Source: Actimicrobium sp047621345 (GTDB lineage Bacteria > Pseudomonadota > Gammaproteobacteria > Burkholderiales > Burkholderiaceae_D). From it: DNA of 64,000 nucleotides. Made by a program: the position numbers and the translations under genes. This document shows, piece by piece, positions 26,054-34,521 of the stretch (positions are counted from its first letter, which is position 1; each line of letters starts with the position of its first letter). The stretch lies in contig JBLHLW010000005.1 in assembly GCA_047621345.1 (NCBI GenBank), positions 1 through 64,000 on the forward strand, given 5' to 3'. The notes below the pieces were generated by a model. The model was not told the origin of the DNA. It ran no database searches and saw only the letters and a list, made by a program, of their open reading frames with translations.

Positions 26054-27220
26054 ATGAAAATCCATGAGTATCAGGGTAAAGAAATCCTCCGCAAATATGG
26101 CGTCACCACTCCGCGCGGTATTCCGTGCAATTCGGTCGAGGACGCCGTCAAGGCGGCCGAGACACTTGGTGGACCGGTCTGGGTCGTCAAGGCCCAGATT
26201 CATGCGGGTGGTCGTGGCAAGGGCGGCGGCGTCAAGGTCGCCAAGACGCTTGAGCAAGTGCGTGAATACGCTACTGCCATTCTGGGCATGCAATTGGTCA
26301 CGCATCAGACCAGCCCGGAAGGCCAGCAAGTACGTCGCCTGCTGATCGAAGAAGGCGCTGATATCGCCAAGGAACTGTACGTCAGCCTGGTGACCGATCG
26401 CGTCACGCAACGCGTGGTGCTCATGGCATCGAGCGAAGGCGGCATGGACATCGAAGAAGTCGCCGAGAGCCATCCCGAACTGCTGCACCACATCGCCATC
26501 GACCCAGCGGTCGGTCTGACCGATGCGGAAGCCGACGGTATTGCTGCCAAAATTGGCGTGCCGGCAGCCTCGATTGTCGATGCCCGCACCCAGTTGCAAG
26601 GCTTGTACAAGGCGTATTGGGAAACCGACGCGGCGCTGGCCGAAATCAATCCGTTGATCTTGACCGGTTCCGGCAAGGTTATCGCGCTGGATGCCAAGTT
26701 CAACTTCGACGCGAACGCACTGTATCGCCAGCCAGAAATCGTCGCGTATCGCGACCTGGATGAAGAAGACCCGGCCGAAGTGGAAGCCTCGAAATTTGAC
26801 CTCGCCTACATCTCGCTCGACGGCGACATCGGTTGTCTGGTCAACGGCGCTGGTTTGGCCATGGCCACGATGGACACCATCAAATTGTTCGGCGGCGAGC
26901 CAGCCAACTTCCTTGACGTCGGCGGCGGAGCCACAGCAGAAAAAGTGACCGAAGCCTTCAAGATCATGTTGAAGAATCCCGGTCTGAAAGCCATTTTGGT
27001 CAACATCTTCGGCGGCATCATGAAGTGTGACGTGATTGCCGAAGGCGTGATCGTGGCATCCAAAGCCGTTTCGCTGAATGTGCCGCTGGTCGTGCGCATG
27101 AAGGGCACCAACGAAGACCTGGGCAAGAAAATGCTCGCCGAGTCCGGTCTGCCGATCATCGCAGCCGACACGATGGAAGACGCCGCCCGCCAGGTAGTTG
27201 CTGCCGCTAAAGCACACTAA
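26054..27220 (+). CDS. sucC: succinyl-CoA synthetase beta subunit
   Basis: 388 residues, standard length. MKIHEYQGKEILRKYGV is the family start, followed by the ATP-grasp fold with VVKAQIHAGGRGKGGGVK; later NGAGLAMATMDTIKLFGG and VNIFGGIMKCDVIAEG carry the subunit interface and nucleotide contacts. With SucD it makes succinate and ATP (or GTP) from succinyl-CoA in the TCA cycle. sucD follows after 35 bp in the same operon. Confidence 0.98.
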   Translation: MKIHEYQGKEILRKYGVTTPRGIPCNSVEDAVKAAETLGGPVWVVKAQIHAGGRGKGGGVKVAKTLEQVREYATAILGMQLVTHQTSPEGQQVRRLLIEEGADIAKELYVSLVTDRVTQRVVLMASSEGGMDIEEVAESHPELLHHIAIDPAVGLTDAEADGIAAKIGVPAASIVDARTQLQGLYKAYWETDAALAEINPLILTGSGKVIALDAKFNFDANALYRQPEIVAYRDLDEEDPAEVEASKFDLAYISLDGDIGCLVNGAGLAMATMDTIKLFGGEPANFLDVGGGATAEKVTEAFKIMLKNPGLKAILVNIFGGIMKCDVIAEGVIVASKAVSLNVPLVVRMKGTNEDLGKKMLAESGLPIIAADTMEDAARQVVAAAKAH

Positions 27221-27255
27221 CCCGCGCGCCCCACCACGAGCTATTAGGAATAATT

Positions 27256-28137
27256 ATGTCGATTCTGATCAATAAAGATACCAAAGTCGTAACCCAGGGA
27301 ATCACCGGCAAGACCGGTCAATTCCACACGCGCATGTGCCGCGAGTACGCAAATGGCGCGAACTGTTTCGTCGCCGGCGTTAACCCGAAAAAAGCCGGCG
27401 AAGACTTCGAAGGCATTCCGATTTTTGCCAACGTCGCTGAAGCCAAGGCCAAGACTGGCGTCAACGTATCGGTCATCTATGTACCGCCCGCCGGCGCTGC
27501 AGCCGCGATCTGGGAAGCCGTCGAAGCCGAACTCGACCTCGCCATTTGCATCACCGAAGGCATTCCGGTGCGTGACATGATGGCCTTGAAAGACCGCATG
27601 GCTAAGTCCGGCAGCAAGACCTTGCTGCTCGGACCAAACTGCCCTGGCTTGATCACTCCCGATCAGATCAAGATCGGCATCATGCCGGGTCATATCCACA
27701 AGGCCGGCCGTATCGGCGTGGTCTCGCGTTCCGGCACGCTGACTTATGAAGCGGTTGGTCAGTTGACGGCATTAGGTCTGGGGCAATCGTCGGCCGTTGG
27801 TATTGGTGGTGACCCGATCAACGGGCTCAAGCACATCGACATCATGCGTATGTTCAATGACGATCCAGACACCGATGCCGTCATCATGATCGGCGAAATC
27901 GGCGGTCCGGATGAAGCCAATGCGGCTTATTGGATCAAAGACAACATGAAAAAACCAGTCGTCGGCTTCATCGCCGGCGTGACTGCACCTCCGGGCAAGC
28001 GCATGGGCCATGCCGGCGCGCTGATCTCTGGCGGTGCCGATACGGCTCAAGCCAAGCTGGAGATCATGGAAGCTTGCGGTATTACCGTCACCAAGAATCC
28101 GTCAGAGATGGCGCGCTTGCTGAAATCCATGTTGTAA
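27256..28137 (+). CDS. sucD: succinyl-CoA synthetase alpha subunit
   Basis: 293 residues. The CoA-binding Rossmann part starts MSILINKDTKVVTQGITGKTG, and the phosphohistidine is in GRMGHAGALISGG-type context (KRMGHAGALISGGADTAQ). It forms the alpha2beta2 or alpha-beta enzyme with SucC. A strong intrinsic terminator follows 37 bp after the stop. Confidence 0.98.
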   Translation: MSILINKDTKVVTQGITGKTGQFHTRMCREYANGANCFVAGVNPKKAGEDFEGIPIFANVAEAKAKTGVNVSVIYVPPAGAAAAIWEAVEAELDLAICITEGIPVRDMMALKDRMAKSGSKTLLLGPNCPGLITPDQIKIGIMPGHIHKAGRIGVVSRSGTLTYEAVGQLTALGLGQSSAVGIGGDPINGLKHIDIMRMFNDDPDTDAVIMIGEIGGPDEANAAYWIKDNMKKPVVGFIAGVTAPPGKRMGHAGALISGGADTAQAKLEIMEACGITVTKNPSEMARLLKSML

Positions 28138-28173
28138 TCAGTTCTCGCTGACTCGAGTAGCCGAAATGGCGAT

Positions 28174-28206
28174 CAGCGGGGAGCTTCGGCTCCCCGCTGT
28201 GTTTTT
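28174..28206 (+). terminator. intrinsic terminator after sucCD
   Basis: CAGCGGGGAGC, a TTCG tetraloop, GCTCCCCGCTG, then TGTTTTT: a perfect 11-bp GC-rich stem with U-tract. Confidence 0.93.
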
Positions 28207-28275
28207 GGATCACCGAATTTTTATAATGGCCAGCACGTTGCCGTCCGTTCATTGCTGTTTCTACTTTGCTAGCTT

Positions 28276-29094
28276 ATGCCGACCCCACTACGTCTGGAAT
28301 TCGCCGCATTGACCGATACCGGTTTGTTGCGACCCCATAACGAAGATGCGATTGAGATCAGTCCCGACTTCGGGTTGGTGGTGCTGGCCGATGGTATGGG
28401 TGGCTATAACGCCGGCGAAGTGGCCAGCAATATTGCCATCAAGACGGTACGACAAGTGATGGAAACCGAATTGCAGGCGATCGCAGCCGCACCTTCCATT
28501 GACGCATTCGCGCACTTGCCCGCGTTGCTGCACCACGCCGTCAACGAAGCCAACACGGCCGTCTTAACAGCAGCTTCGGCGGAAGTTAATTACGCAGGAA
28601 TGGGGACCACGCTCGTGATGGGGCTGTTCCATCACGAAACGATCACACTGGCCCACGTTGGTGATTCCCGCTGCTATCGCCAGCGCGATGGACAACTGAA
28701 GCAACTGACGCGGGATCATTCCCAGCTACAAGAGCAGATCGATGCGGGTTTGATCAGTGAGGATCAGGCCTTGTTTGCCTCGAACCGTAATCTGATCACG
28801 CGTGCTGTGGGCGTTGAAGCCTTTGTCGCTGTCGATGTGCACGATTTCGCGCTGTTGCCTGGTGATAAATATCTGTTCTGTTCAGATGGACTTTCAGACA
28901 TGCTCAACCCGCAGCAGATCGAATCCATTCTGCAGGAATCACTGTGTGACTTGCAACTTGCGGCCACCAATCTGGTGGCCACTGCAAATGAACAGGGCGG
29001 GCGGGATAATATTTCCGTTATTCTTGTCCTTGTGCAGGACTCCGGCGCACAAAAAACCGGCCTGATTGACAGACTGTTGGGTTGGATCAAATAA
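28276..29094 (+). CDS. PP2C-family Ser/Thr protein phosphatase
   Basis: 272 residues. Metal-binding motifs of PP2C are intact: RPHNEDAI, LADGMGGYNAGEVAS, GMGTTLV, AHVGDSRCY, LFCSDGLSDML and the closing GGRDNISVILV. A Mn/Mg-dependent phosphatase that reverses Hanks-type kinase signalling. The FHA gene follows after 36 bp, but no kinase gene is in the window. It lies upstream of the pilin cluster, as in related genomes. Confidence 0.94.
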   Translation: MPTPLRLEFAALTDTGLLRPHNEDAIEISPDFGLVVLADGMGGYNAGEVASNIAIKTVRQVMETELQAIAAAPSIDAFAHLPALLHHAVNEANTAVLTAASAEVNYAGMGTTLVMGLFHHETITLAHVGDSRCYRQRDGQLKQLTRDHSQLQEQIDAGLISEDQALFASNRNLITRAVGVEAFVAVDVHDFALLPGDKYLFCSDGLSDMLNPQQIESILQESLCDLQLAATNLVATANEQGGRDNISVILVLVQDSGAQKTGLIDRLLGWIK

Positions 29095-29130
29095 CAGGCG
29101 CACACCGCCAGACCGAAAGGTACGACGACT

Positions 29131-29811
29131 ATGGCAAAGATCATTGTCTCTTGGGACGGCCAACTATTGCAGGAAGTGAAGCTCGACAAGGAACGCATCA
29201 CTATCGGCCGCCGACCGCACAACGACATCGTGCTCGATACCCGCTCTGTCAGCGCAGCCCATGCGGCGATCGTCACGATCAGCCACAACTCATTTGTTGA
29301 AGACCTCAACAGTACCAATGGCATCCTCGTCAACGGGGAGCCGGTCAGCAAGCACTACCTGCAAAATCATGACGTGATCCGAGTCGCCAATTACGATATC
29401 CGTTATTTCAATCCCGCAACGCGCCGGATTGCCGAAGTTTCAATTAACAGTGAGCGTGTTTTATTACCTACTGTTCTCGGTGTCGATTCTGCGATCGCAG
29501 CGCAGCGCGGCGAAACCGAAATCTCCACTTCAAGCACTCGCGAAAATCGCCCTGTCGCAATATTGAAAATACGTACAGGACCCCACGCTGGTAAAGAAAT
29601 GCTGATTACCAAGTCACAGACCACGATCGGAAGTCCCGGCGCACAAGTGGCGGTCATAACCCGGCGACCGCAAGGATTTTTCATTACACATGTCGAAGGG
29701 AAAAGTTATCCGGTGGTCAATGGCGTGCTGGTCGGCGCGGGTGCGACGGCGCTGGAGCCAGGGAGTGTGGTCAATTTGGCAGGGACAGAAATAGAGTTTC
29801 TGTTGCGCTAG
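29131..29811 (+). CDS. FHA-domain protein
   Basis: 226 residues. The N-terminal FHA domain has the phosphothreonine-binding pattern: ITIGRRPHNDIVLDTRSVSAAHA and VEDLNSTNGILVNG (Arg, Ser, His, Asn present). A second, degenerate FHA-like domain fills about 135-226 (TIGSPGAQVAVI, VNGVLVGAGATALEPG). It reads phosphothreonine marks, probably those removed by the PP2C product encoded just before it. Confidence 0.92.
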   Translation: MAKIIVSWDGQLLQEVKLDKERITIGRRPHNDIVLDTRSVSAAHAAIVTISHNSFVEDLNSTNGILVNGEPVSKHYLQNHDVIRVANYDIRYFNPATRRIAEVSINSERVLLPTVLGVDSAIAAQRGETEISTSSTRENRPVAILKIRTGPHAGKEMLITKSQTTIGSPGAQVAVITRRPQGFFITHVEGKSYPVVNGVLVGAGATALEPGSVVNLAGTEIEFLLR

Positions 29812-29939
29812 CAATACAGTGTCTGATAAATGCGACGGAAATTGTGTTGCCTGACGTAAATTGTCAGAAATTTATGATGGTTCGCGTCACATTTTTTAGA
29901 ATTTGTCTAAATACTGAGCAGTTATGTTGTCTTAAGGGC

Positions 29940-29955
29940 TGGCACGCAGATTGCG
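29940..29955 (+). promoter_or_regulatory. sigma-54 promoter of pilin gene 1
   Basis: TGGCAC-N5-TTGCG matches the -24/-12 consensus (TGGCAC-N5-TTGCW) at all key bases. It lies 57 bp before the pilin ATG. PilR-sigma-54 control of major pilin genes is established in pseudomonads; PilR dependence here is inferred. Confidence 0.85.
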
Positions 29956-30011
29956 ATGTAGGTTGCAAGGCGGAAACCTTTTCTGTCTGCACCTACCCAT
30001 TAGGACATAAA

Positions 30012-30509
30012 ATGAAAATTATCAAAAAAACACAACAAGGTTTCACGCTGATCGAACTGATGATTGTGGTCGCGATTATTGGTATTTTGGCTGCGGTTGC
30101 TTTGCCGGCTTATCAGGATTACACGGTACGGGCGAAGATAACGGAAGTGAATTTACAAGTTGCAGCTTGTAAAACAGCTGTCTCAGAATTCTTACAAGCA
30201 AACGGCACGTTCCCTGCGGATGCCAATGCCGCTGGTTGTAATAGCACAGTGACTACCAAGTACATGGCAGCGGGGCTCACTGTTAACGCTACAACTGCTG
30301 CGATAACATCGGGTGCAGTGCAGGGTACGGGCTCTGGTGCAGATACCTTTAAGATTATTTTGCAACCAACCTCTGATGCGGCCCGTACGGCTGCACTCAC
30401 GACGGCTGGCACAGCTATCGCCGGCTGGTCATGTGGCACCACGGCTGCTACAACAAATTTGAAGTACTTCCCTGCCAGCTGCCGTCAAGCGGTTCTTGGC
30501 GGGCTGTAA
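30012..30509 (+). CDS. pilA: type IV major pilin, copy 1
   Basis: 165 residues from the ATG at 30012 (MKIIKKTQQG), with AGGA 6 nt before it. A short basic leader is cut by prepilin peptidase at QQG/FTLIELMIVVAIIGILAA, with Glu5 of the mature protein. The mature pilin has the N-terminal helix and four Cys; the pair near the C-terminus (WSCGT, ASCRQ) could close the D-loop. It is followed by its own terminator and by a TfpZ-like accessory gene. It is likely the major subunit for twitching, adhesion or DNA uptake. Confidence 0.93.
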   Translation: MKIIKKTQQGFTLIELMIVVAIIGILAAVALPAYQDYTVRAKITEVNLQVAACKTAVSEFLQANGTFPADANAAGCNSTVTTKYMAAGLTVNATTAAITSGAVQGTGSGADTFKIILQPTSDAARTAALTTAGTAIAGWSCGTTAATTNLKYFPASCRQAVLGGL

Positions 30510-30560
30510 TTGTAAAGATGCGGTGCACATTTAGCTGAAAAAGATCTAATGATTAATTAA

Positions 30561-30588
30561 AAATACCCGCGTTAGCGGGTATTTTTTT
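30561..30588 (+). terminator. intrinsic terminator after pilin 1
   Basis: AAATACCCGC, GTTA loop, GCGGGTATTT followed by TTTT: a 10-bp stem with U-tract. It should let the abundant pilin mRNA end before the accessory gene. Confidence 0.92.
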
Positions 30589-30647
30589 AATAAATAATAT
30601 TGCTGAATAAAGCCTAGGAAGTTCTTAGCTAATGTTTATTTAATAAA

Positions 30648-31427
30648 ATGAAAATGCACAAATTAAACCGGTTCCGTGCTTTTGGTTGGCATCTTTTATT
30701 TTCATTATTGGTGGCCACACTTTCAGCGGCTATCGTTTTTTTTGTCTGGTATCCTGGGTTGCTTGCCCATGCCAGTAACGTTATTAACATCTATTTTTTA
30801 CTACTTATTGTTGACATCTGTCTCGGTCCTCTGATTACATTTATTGTTTTCGATGTCAAGAAGAAGGAAGAGAAAGAACTCAAGCGTGACATACTGATCA
30901 TTAGTGCTCTTCAAATATTTGCATTAATGTACGGACTGCATGCTCTATACATTACTCGTCCAGTTTTTGTTGTTTATAACGAAGGAAGGTTTGATGTTGT
31001 TAGTGCGAATGAAATATCAGATATTAATTTGAAAAAATCAAGAATTGATGACTTTAAAGAATTATCGCGCTTTGGACCTCAATATGTTGCCGCAACATTG
31101 CCTGAAAACATTAAGGAACGCAATGACATCCTATTTGACTCTCTGTCAGGCGGCGATGATATTTCCCGATTACCTCAATACTATAAAAAATATTATCAGG
31201 TAGCTGAAGATGTAAAAAAACGCAGTGAATCGCTGGAAATTCTCAATAAATTGAATACGAGTAGTCACTCTATTATTCAATCTCTGCAAAGCAAATATAC
31301 AAGTAAAAAAATCAATGCTGGTTATTTGCCTCTGAAGGGCCGGGTGAACGACCTTACAGTTATCGTCGACAGAAGCGACGGTACAATTCTGGAGATGGTT
31401 GACTTAAATCCATGGAATCCATCCTGA
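30648..31427 (+). CDS. TfpX/TfpZ-like type IV pilin accessory protein, copy 1
   Basis: 259 residues. Three membrane helices (about 13-35, 43-66, 80-103), then a periplasmic part with TRPVFVVYNEGRFDVVSANEI and a C-terminal GYLPLKGRVNDLTVIVDRSD ending in NPW. This is the pattern of the TfpX/TfpZ pilin accessory proteins encoded next to some Pseudomonas pilA alleles, where they help assembly of that allele's pilin. Clearly more AT-rich than the housekeeping genes. Intact; belongs to pilin 1. Confidence 0.82.
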   Translation: MKMHKLNRFRAFGWHLLFSLLVATLSAAIVFFVWYPGLLAHASNVINIYFLLLIVDICLGPLITFIVFDVKKKEEKELKRDILIISALQIFALMYGLHALYITRPVFVVYNEGRFDVVSANEISDINLKKSRIDDFKELSRFGPQYVAATLPENIKERNDILFDSLSGGDDISRLPQYYKKYYQVAEDVKKRSESLEILNKLNTSSHSIIQSLQSKYTSKKINAGYLPLKGRVNDLTVIVDRSDGTILEMVDLNPWNPS

Positions 31428-31744
31428 TTTCCCGGTTTTGGATATTTTCAGTAGACTTCGATACTCACCCAGGAATCGGATAACACAATGTGCGCAATAT
31501 AGCCGGTACAAACAGGCGCTTCTGCGAGTTCGTGAGCTTGCTCATGGGCGAAGAAGCGATCCCCACAAAATGGGTTACCGTAAGAAACGCATATTCAACG
31601 GTTTTGGTGCGTTGAATTAAGTCAAACGTTGCTGCCACCTCGGCATTGCTGCGTTCGTCTAGCGTGGTGTTGGGAAATTGTGTGTTGTCAGCATGCTCCC
31701 AATTGTTTGAATGGGGCGAGCGAGTTCGAAAGTTAAAGGCGTGA
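31428..31744. other. intergenic stretch with a start-less open frame
   Basis: No recognised gene. On the minus strand, bases 31465 to about 31737 hold an uninterrupted frame of about 90 codons (containing EVAATFDLIQRTKTVEYAFL and FVGIASSPMSKLT) but no plausible start codon. I do not recognise it. A decayed gene piece next to the transposase relic is the best guess. Confidence 0.35.
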
Positions 31745-32403
31745 GCGACTCACTTTATTGGCTTGTAAATCCAACAGATTACCGGTCGACAGAAAATTCC
31801 GACAAGCTACGGCAATGACGTGCTTGACCGAAAAGCGTCAGACGTTTTTTCGAGATTGGATTTGAGTGAGGTGACCTCTGTCGTTTTTCGCCTCGAATAC
31901 CTCGTGATGTAAGGGTAAACCCTCCGCCGTTTGCACGACGCCCAGCATGGCCTGCGGCGCAATTAGTCCTTCTTTCTCCATGCCGAACTGTTGTTTATTG
32001 TCCGCTATACAAGACCACCGCCATTTCCTCGTCGCCCACCGGGCGTAGTAAGACGGCGAAGATACACAAATATCGACTCGTTCGCCTTCGGAATTTTTGT
32101 CAAAAGATTCTGCTGTTTGCCAGGTGCAGTCTGACTGTTTGATTCCGCAGTGTTGTTGAGGGCCGATGGATGCGAAACACCACATATGGATGGTCTGGGA
32201 GGGCGACGATGGTACTTCTTACCCTGGTTGGTACCCAGCAAGACCTCTGTCACTTTCTTCTCAGCATCACCTCTTTTCCCAGTTTGCAAAAACGAGCTTT
32301 CACGTTGATGCCACTTGTCAAGTTTTGATGTTTCCCGAGTACTGATCACTATCGACATATAGGGCCTAAAAGGTGCGGAAAAAAAGTTGTACCATTTAAC
32401 CAA
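31745..32403 (-). mobile_element. decayed IS4/IS1634-like transposase remnant
   Basis: On the minus strand one frame (31838-32185) reads FGMEKEGLIAPQAMLGVVQT then AEGLPLHHEVFEAKN, the pattern around the second catalytic region of IS1634/IS4-type transposases ('..LGVVQTAEGLPIYHEVF..'). In another frame just downstream (about 31770-31840) VKHVIAVACRNFLSTGNLLD resembles the next block (usually 'IKRVIAVADRGLLS'), with the catalytic Asp replaced by Cys. The 5' part is in a third frame open from 32403. At least two frame breaks and a lost active-site residue make it inactive. No intact terminal inverted repeats were seen. Confidence 0.65.
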
Positions 32404-32483
32404 TAGTTTAAGTAAAAGATACTATCGGTGTAATACACTCAACCAGAGTTGCGACTGATAAAAAGTATTTTTCTTCTTCCATC

Positions 32484-32550
32484 CAGTGCCGTGATTGTCA
32501 GGTGAATTTCTTGGTAGAAGCCTCTGCCTATAACCGACTGTTTGAAAATG
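32484..32550 (+). promoter_or_regulatory. vestigial pilin promoter and leader (copy 2)
   Basis: CAGTGCCGTGATTGTC, then GAAGCCTCTGCCTA and AAAATG line up with the promoter/leader of pilin 2 at 33921-33992 (CAGGCACAGTGATTGCAA, GAAGCCTCTGTCTA, AAAATG). The -24 GG is lost and the ATG is followed at once by TAG. The pilin body between here and the next accessory gene (32806) has been deleted, leaving 255 bp of non-coding DNA. Confidence 0.7.
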
Positions 32551-32640
32551 TAGGGATCGGTACTTCAACAGGTCTGATCGAAAAACCTCTCACGTTATCA
32601 GAACATCTAGAGTTCTATTTTGTCGGTATATCGACGTATT

Positions 32641-32664
32641 CAACCGATTAATACTAATCGGTTG
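32641..32664. repeat. perfect 10-bp inverted repeat
   Basis: CAACCGATTA, ATAC loop, TAATCGGTTG. It has no U-tract, and lies 140 bp before the second accessory gene, in the stretch where the pilin body was lost. An operator or weak hairpin; role unknown. Confidence 0.6.
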
Positions 32665-32805
32665 TGCTAGCTGTAGGATTTGAAAAAAAAACTCTTCAAG
32701 TCGGAGTTAATTCTGCGAAATATTCATCATTAAAGTAACGAAAATTTTTTTATTCAGAAGTCGCGGGACATTTCAGTTATTTTCAAATTATTTGGAAAAA
32801 ATAAT

Positions 32806-33561
32806 ATGGATATTAAGATTAAGAAATATATAAAATTCTGCTGTCTTAGTATATGTGTTGTTGTGATAATTGTAATTTCATTTTTTCTGTTATGGTACCC
32901 CAGCTATTATAATTATGTATTAATCTGGAAAAAAACATTAGGTCTGGTTTTATTGGTAAATATTGGAGTCGGTCCATTAATTGCGTTATTTATCTTTAAC
33001 TATCAGAACATTTCAGTGCGACACGGTTTAGCTGGAATAGTCTTGATACAGTCGGCTGTTCTCGTGATTAGCGTTGCGGTCATCTTTTACAGTCGACCAG
33101 TGTTTACGGTATTTAATGTCGATAGATTTACCGTAGTTACCGCCAACGAAATCCCACCCATTGAAATGAACAAGGTGCCGCAACTATCCCTTCCGATGAC
33201 GGGGCCGCAGTTTATGGCGGCAAAATTTCCCACAAATCATAAGGAACGTGAACAAATTTTGTTTTCGTCACTAGATTCGGGTGTCGATCTCGCGCAGATG
33301 CCGCAATACTATTTGCCCTATGTTCAGTTCTCGGAGACTGTTAAATCTCGGATTCAACCGCTTGAGAAGTTGATTCCCCTGCAACCTGAAGAAGAGCAAT
33401 CGAAGGTCAAGTTACTGCTTGCTGCATCGCTTGCAAAACGTGGATTACTGCAAAAAGACGTTGGCTTTTTGCCCTTGGAGGCGAGCGCGCAGGACATGAC
33501 CGTGCTGGTCAAGCGTGACGATGCGGTCGTTATCGATATCTTGCCAATTGCACCATGGTAA
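32806..33561 (+). CDS. TfpX/TfpZ-like type IV pilin accessory protein, copy 2 (orphan)
   Basis: 251 residues. Same architecture as copy 1: three membrane helices (about 12-32, 42-63, 75-95), YSRPVFTVFNVDRFTVVTAN, then a periplasmic C-terminal part with VGFLPLEASAQDMTVLVKRD and IAPW. The frame is intact, but the pilin gene that should precede it is gone, and only a decayed promoter remains. Its C-terminal half is very close to the disrupted copy 3, so these two are closer relatives than copy 1. Expression may now be low. AT-rich start region. Confidence 0.8.
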   Translation: MDIKIKKYIKFCCLSICVVVIIVISFFLLWYPSYYNYVLIWKKTLGLVLLVNIGVGPLIALFIFNYQNISVRHGLAGIVLIQSAVLVISVAVIFYSRPVFTVFNVDRFTVVTANEIPPIEMNKVPQLSLPMTGPQFMAAKFPTNHKEREQILFSSLDSGVDLAQMPQYYLPYVQFSETVKSRIQPLEKLIPLQPEEEQSKVKLLLAASLAKRGLLQKDVGFLPLEASAQDMTVLVKRDDAVVIDILPIAPW

Positions 33562-33921
33562 AAAGGAAGCTGGCAGTCCAAGCCCCTATCGTTCTCCCCA
33601 TTCACCAACCTCTGTCAGTAATTCAATCAACGTAAAACAGACAGGTGTTGCGATGATGGCTTTAACCATCACAACTTAGACTGACAACGGCCACACTTTT
33701 CAGTTGTTGGTTAGCGCCAACTGCGAAATATCCTGTTGTTATTCGTTGGTCTCAATGATCTGTGCGCCGTTTTTTAAATGCCGTCCCAGTCGATGTGTTT
33801 TTCGACAGTAGATCGACAAAATTTGGCAGGTAGTAACCAAAAGTATATTTTGTAGTGACCATAAGTGTCAGTAAATTTACTATTGATTAATTAAATCGGG
33901 TGTTTTACGGTCGTTTTCGTC
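33562..33921. other. intergenic region before pilin 2
   Basis: No coding potential recognised. It contains a 12-bp perfect palindrome AGTAAATTTACT (33870-33881) about 40 bp before the sigma-54 promoter, possibly an upstream regulator site. Confidence 0.4.
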
Positions 33922-33937
33922 AGGCACAGTGATTGCA
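33922..33937 (+). promoter_or_regulatory. sigma-54 promoter of pilin gene 2
   Basis: AGGCAC-N5-TTGCA: the -24 GG and -12 GC are spaced correctly. The distance to the pilin ATG (52 bp) matches copy 1 (57 bp). Confidence 0.82.
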
Positions 33938-33989
33938 AAGTCAGTTTCACGGCAGAAGCCTCTGTCTACTTCCAACGGGGATACGCAAA

Positions 33990-34460
33990 ATGAAAACGAT
34001 GAAATTGGTTAAGAAGGCACAAGCAGGTTTCACGCTGATCGAATTGATGATTGTGGTGGCGATTATTGGTATTTTGGCGGCGATTGCCATTCCTCAATAT
34101 TCTGATTACACATCTCGTACACGTGCAGCTGGTGCCGTTGCGGAATTGGCATCCATAAAAACCGCAATATCAGTTTGTGTTAACGATACGGGATTGATTG
34201 CTGGATGTGACGCGGGCACTAATGGAATTCCTGCTGTAACTAGTTTTACGGCAACAAGAAACGTCACTGCTCTGACTAGCATTACAAACGGCGTGATCGT
34301 TGCCACTACTGGTGCAACAGGTAGTGGCGGAGCAGGTGCAAATTTAGATTATACTTTGACGCCAGCTATGGCAGCAAACGCAGCAAATATGACTTGGACT
34401 GCAAGCGGCACGATTTGTAATGCGACTCGCGGATTGAAGCCTGGTCAAGGTGGTTGCTAA
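33990..34460 (+). CDS. pilA: type IV major pilin, copy 2
   Basis: 156 residues from the ATG at 33990 (MKTMKLVKKAQAG). Leader cleavage is expected at QAG/FTLIELMIVVAIIGILAA. The mature N-terminal helix is almost the same as in copy 1, but the globular part is different (short Ala/Thr/Gly-rich segments, four Cys, ending GLKPGQGGC). Such divergence after a conserved helix is typical of antigenically variable pilins. The C-terminal Cys could close the D-loop with TIC. It is followed by a strong terminator and a broken accessory gene. Confidence 0.92.
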   Translation: MKTMKLVKKAQAGFTLIELMIVVAIIGILAAIAIPQYSDYTSRTRAAGAVAELASIKTAISVCVNDTGLIAGCDAGTNGIPAVTSFTATRNVTALTSITNGVIVATTGATGSGGAGANLDYTLTPAMAANAANMTWTASGTICNATRGLKPGQGGC

Positions 34461-34475
34461 TAACTAGTTGAAAAT

Positions 34476-34505
34476 ACAAAAGGCGCGTCTGCGCCTTTTG
34501 TGATT
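34476..34505. terminator. intrinsic terminator after pilin 2
   Basis: ACAAAAGGCGC, GTCT loop, GCGCCTTTTGT, then GATTTTATC: an 11-bp stem flanked by A and T runs. Confidence 0.9.
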
Positions 34506-34521
34506 TTATCAGCGGGAGGCC

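Noticed and set aside
26012..27217. 401-codon minus-strand frame under sucC
   Set aside because: It is the antisense of a full, conserved sucC and has the His/Gly/Asp-rich composition of a mirror frame.
31838..32185. 115-codon minus-strand frame as an intact hypothetical gene
   Set aside because: It is one frame of a broken transposase; similarity continues out of frame on both sides.
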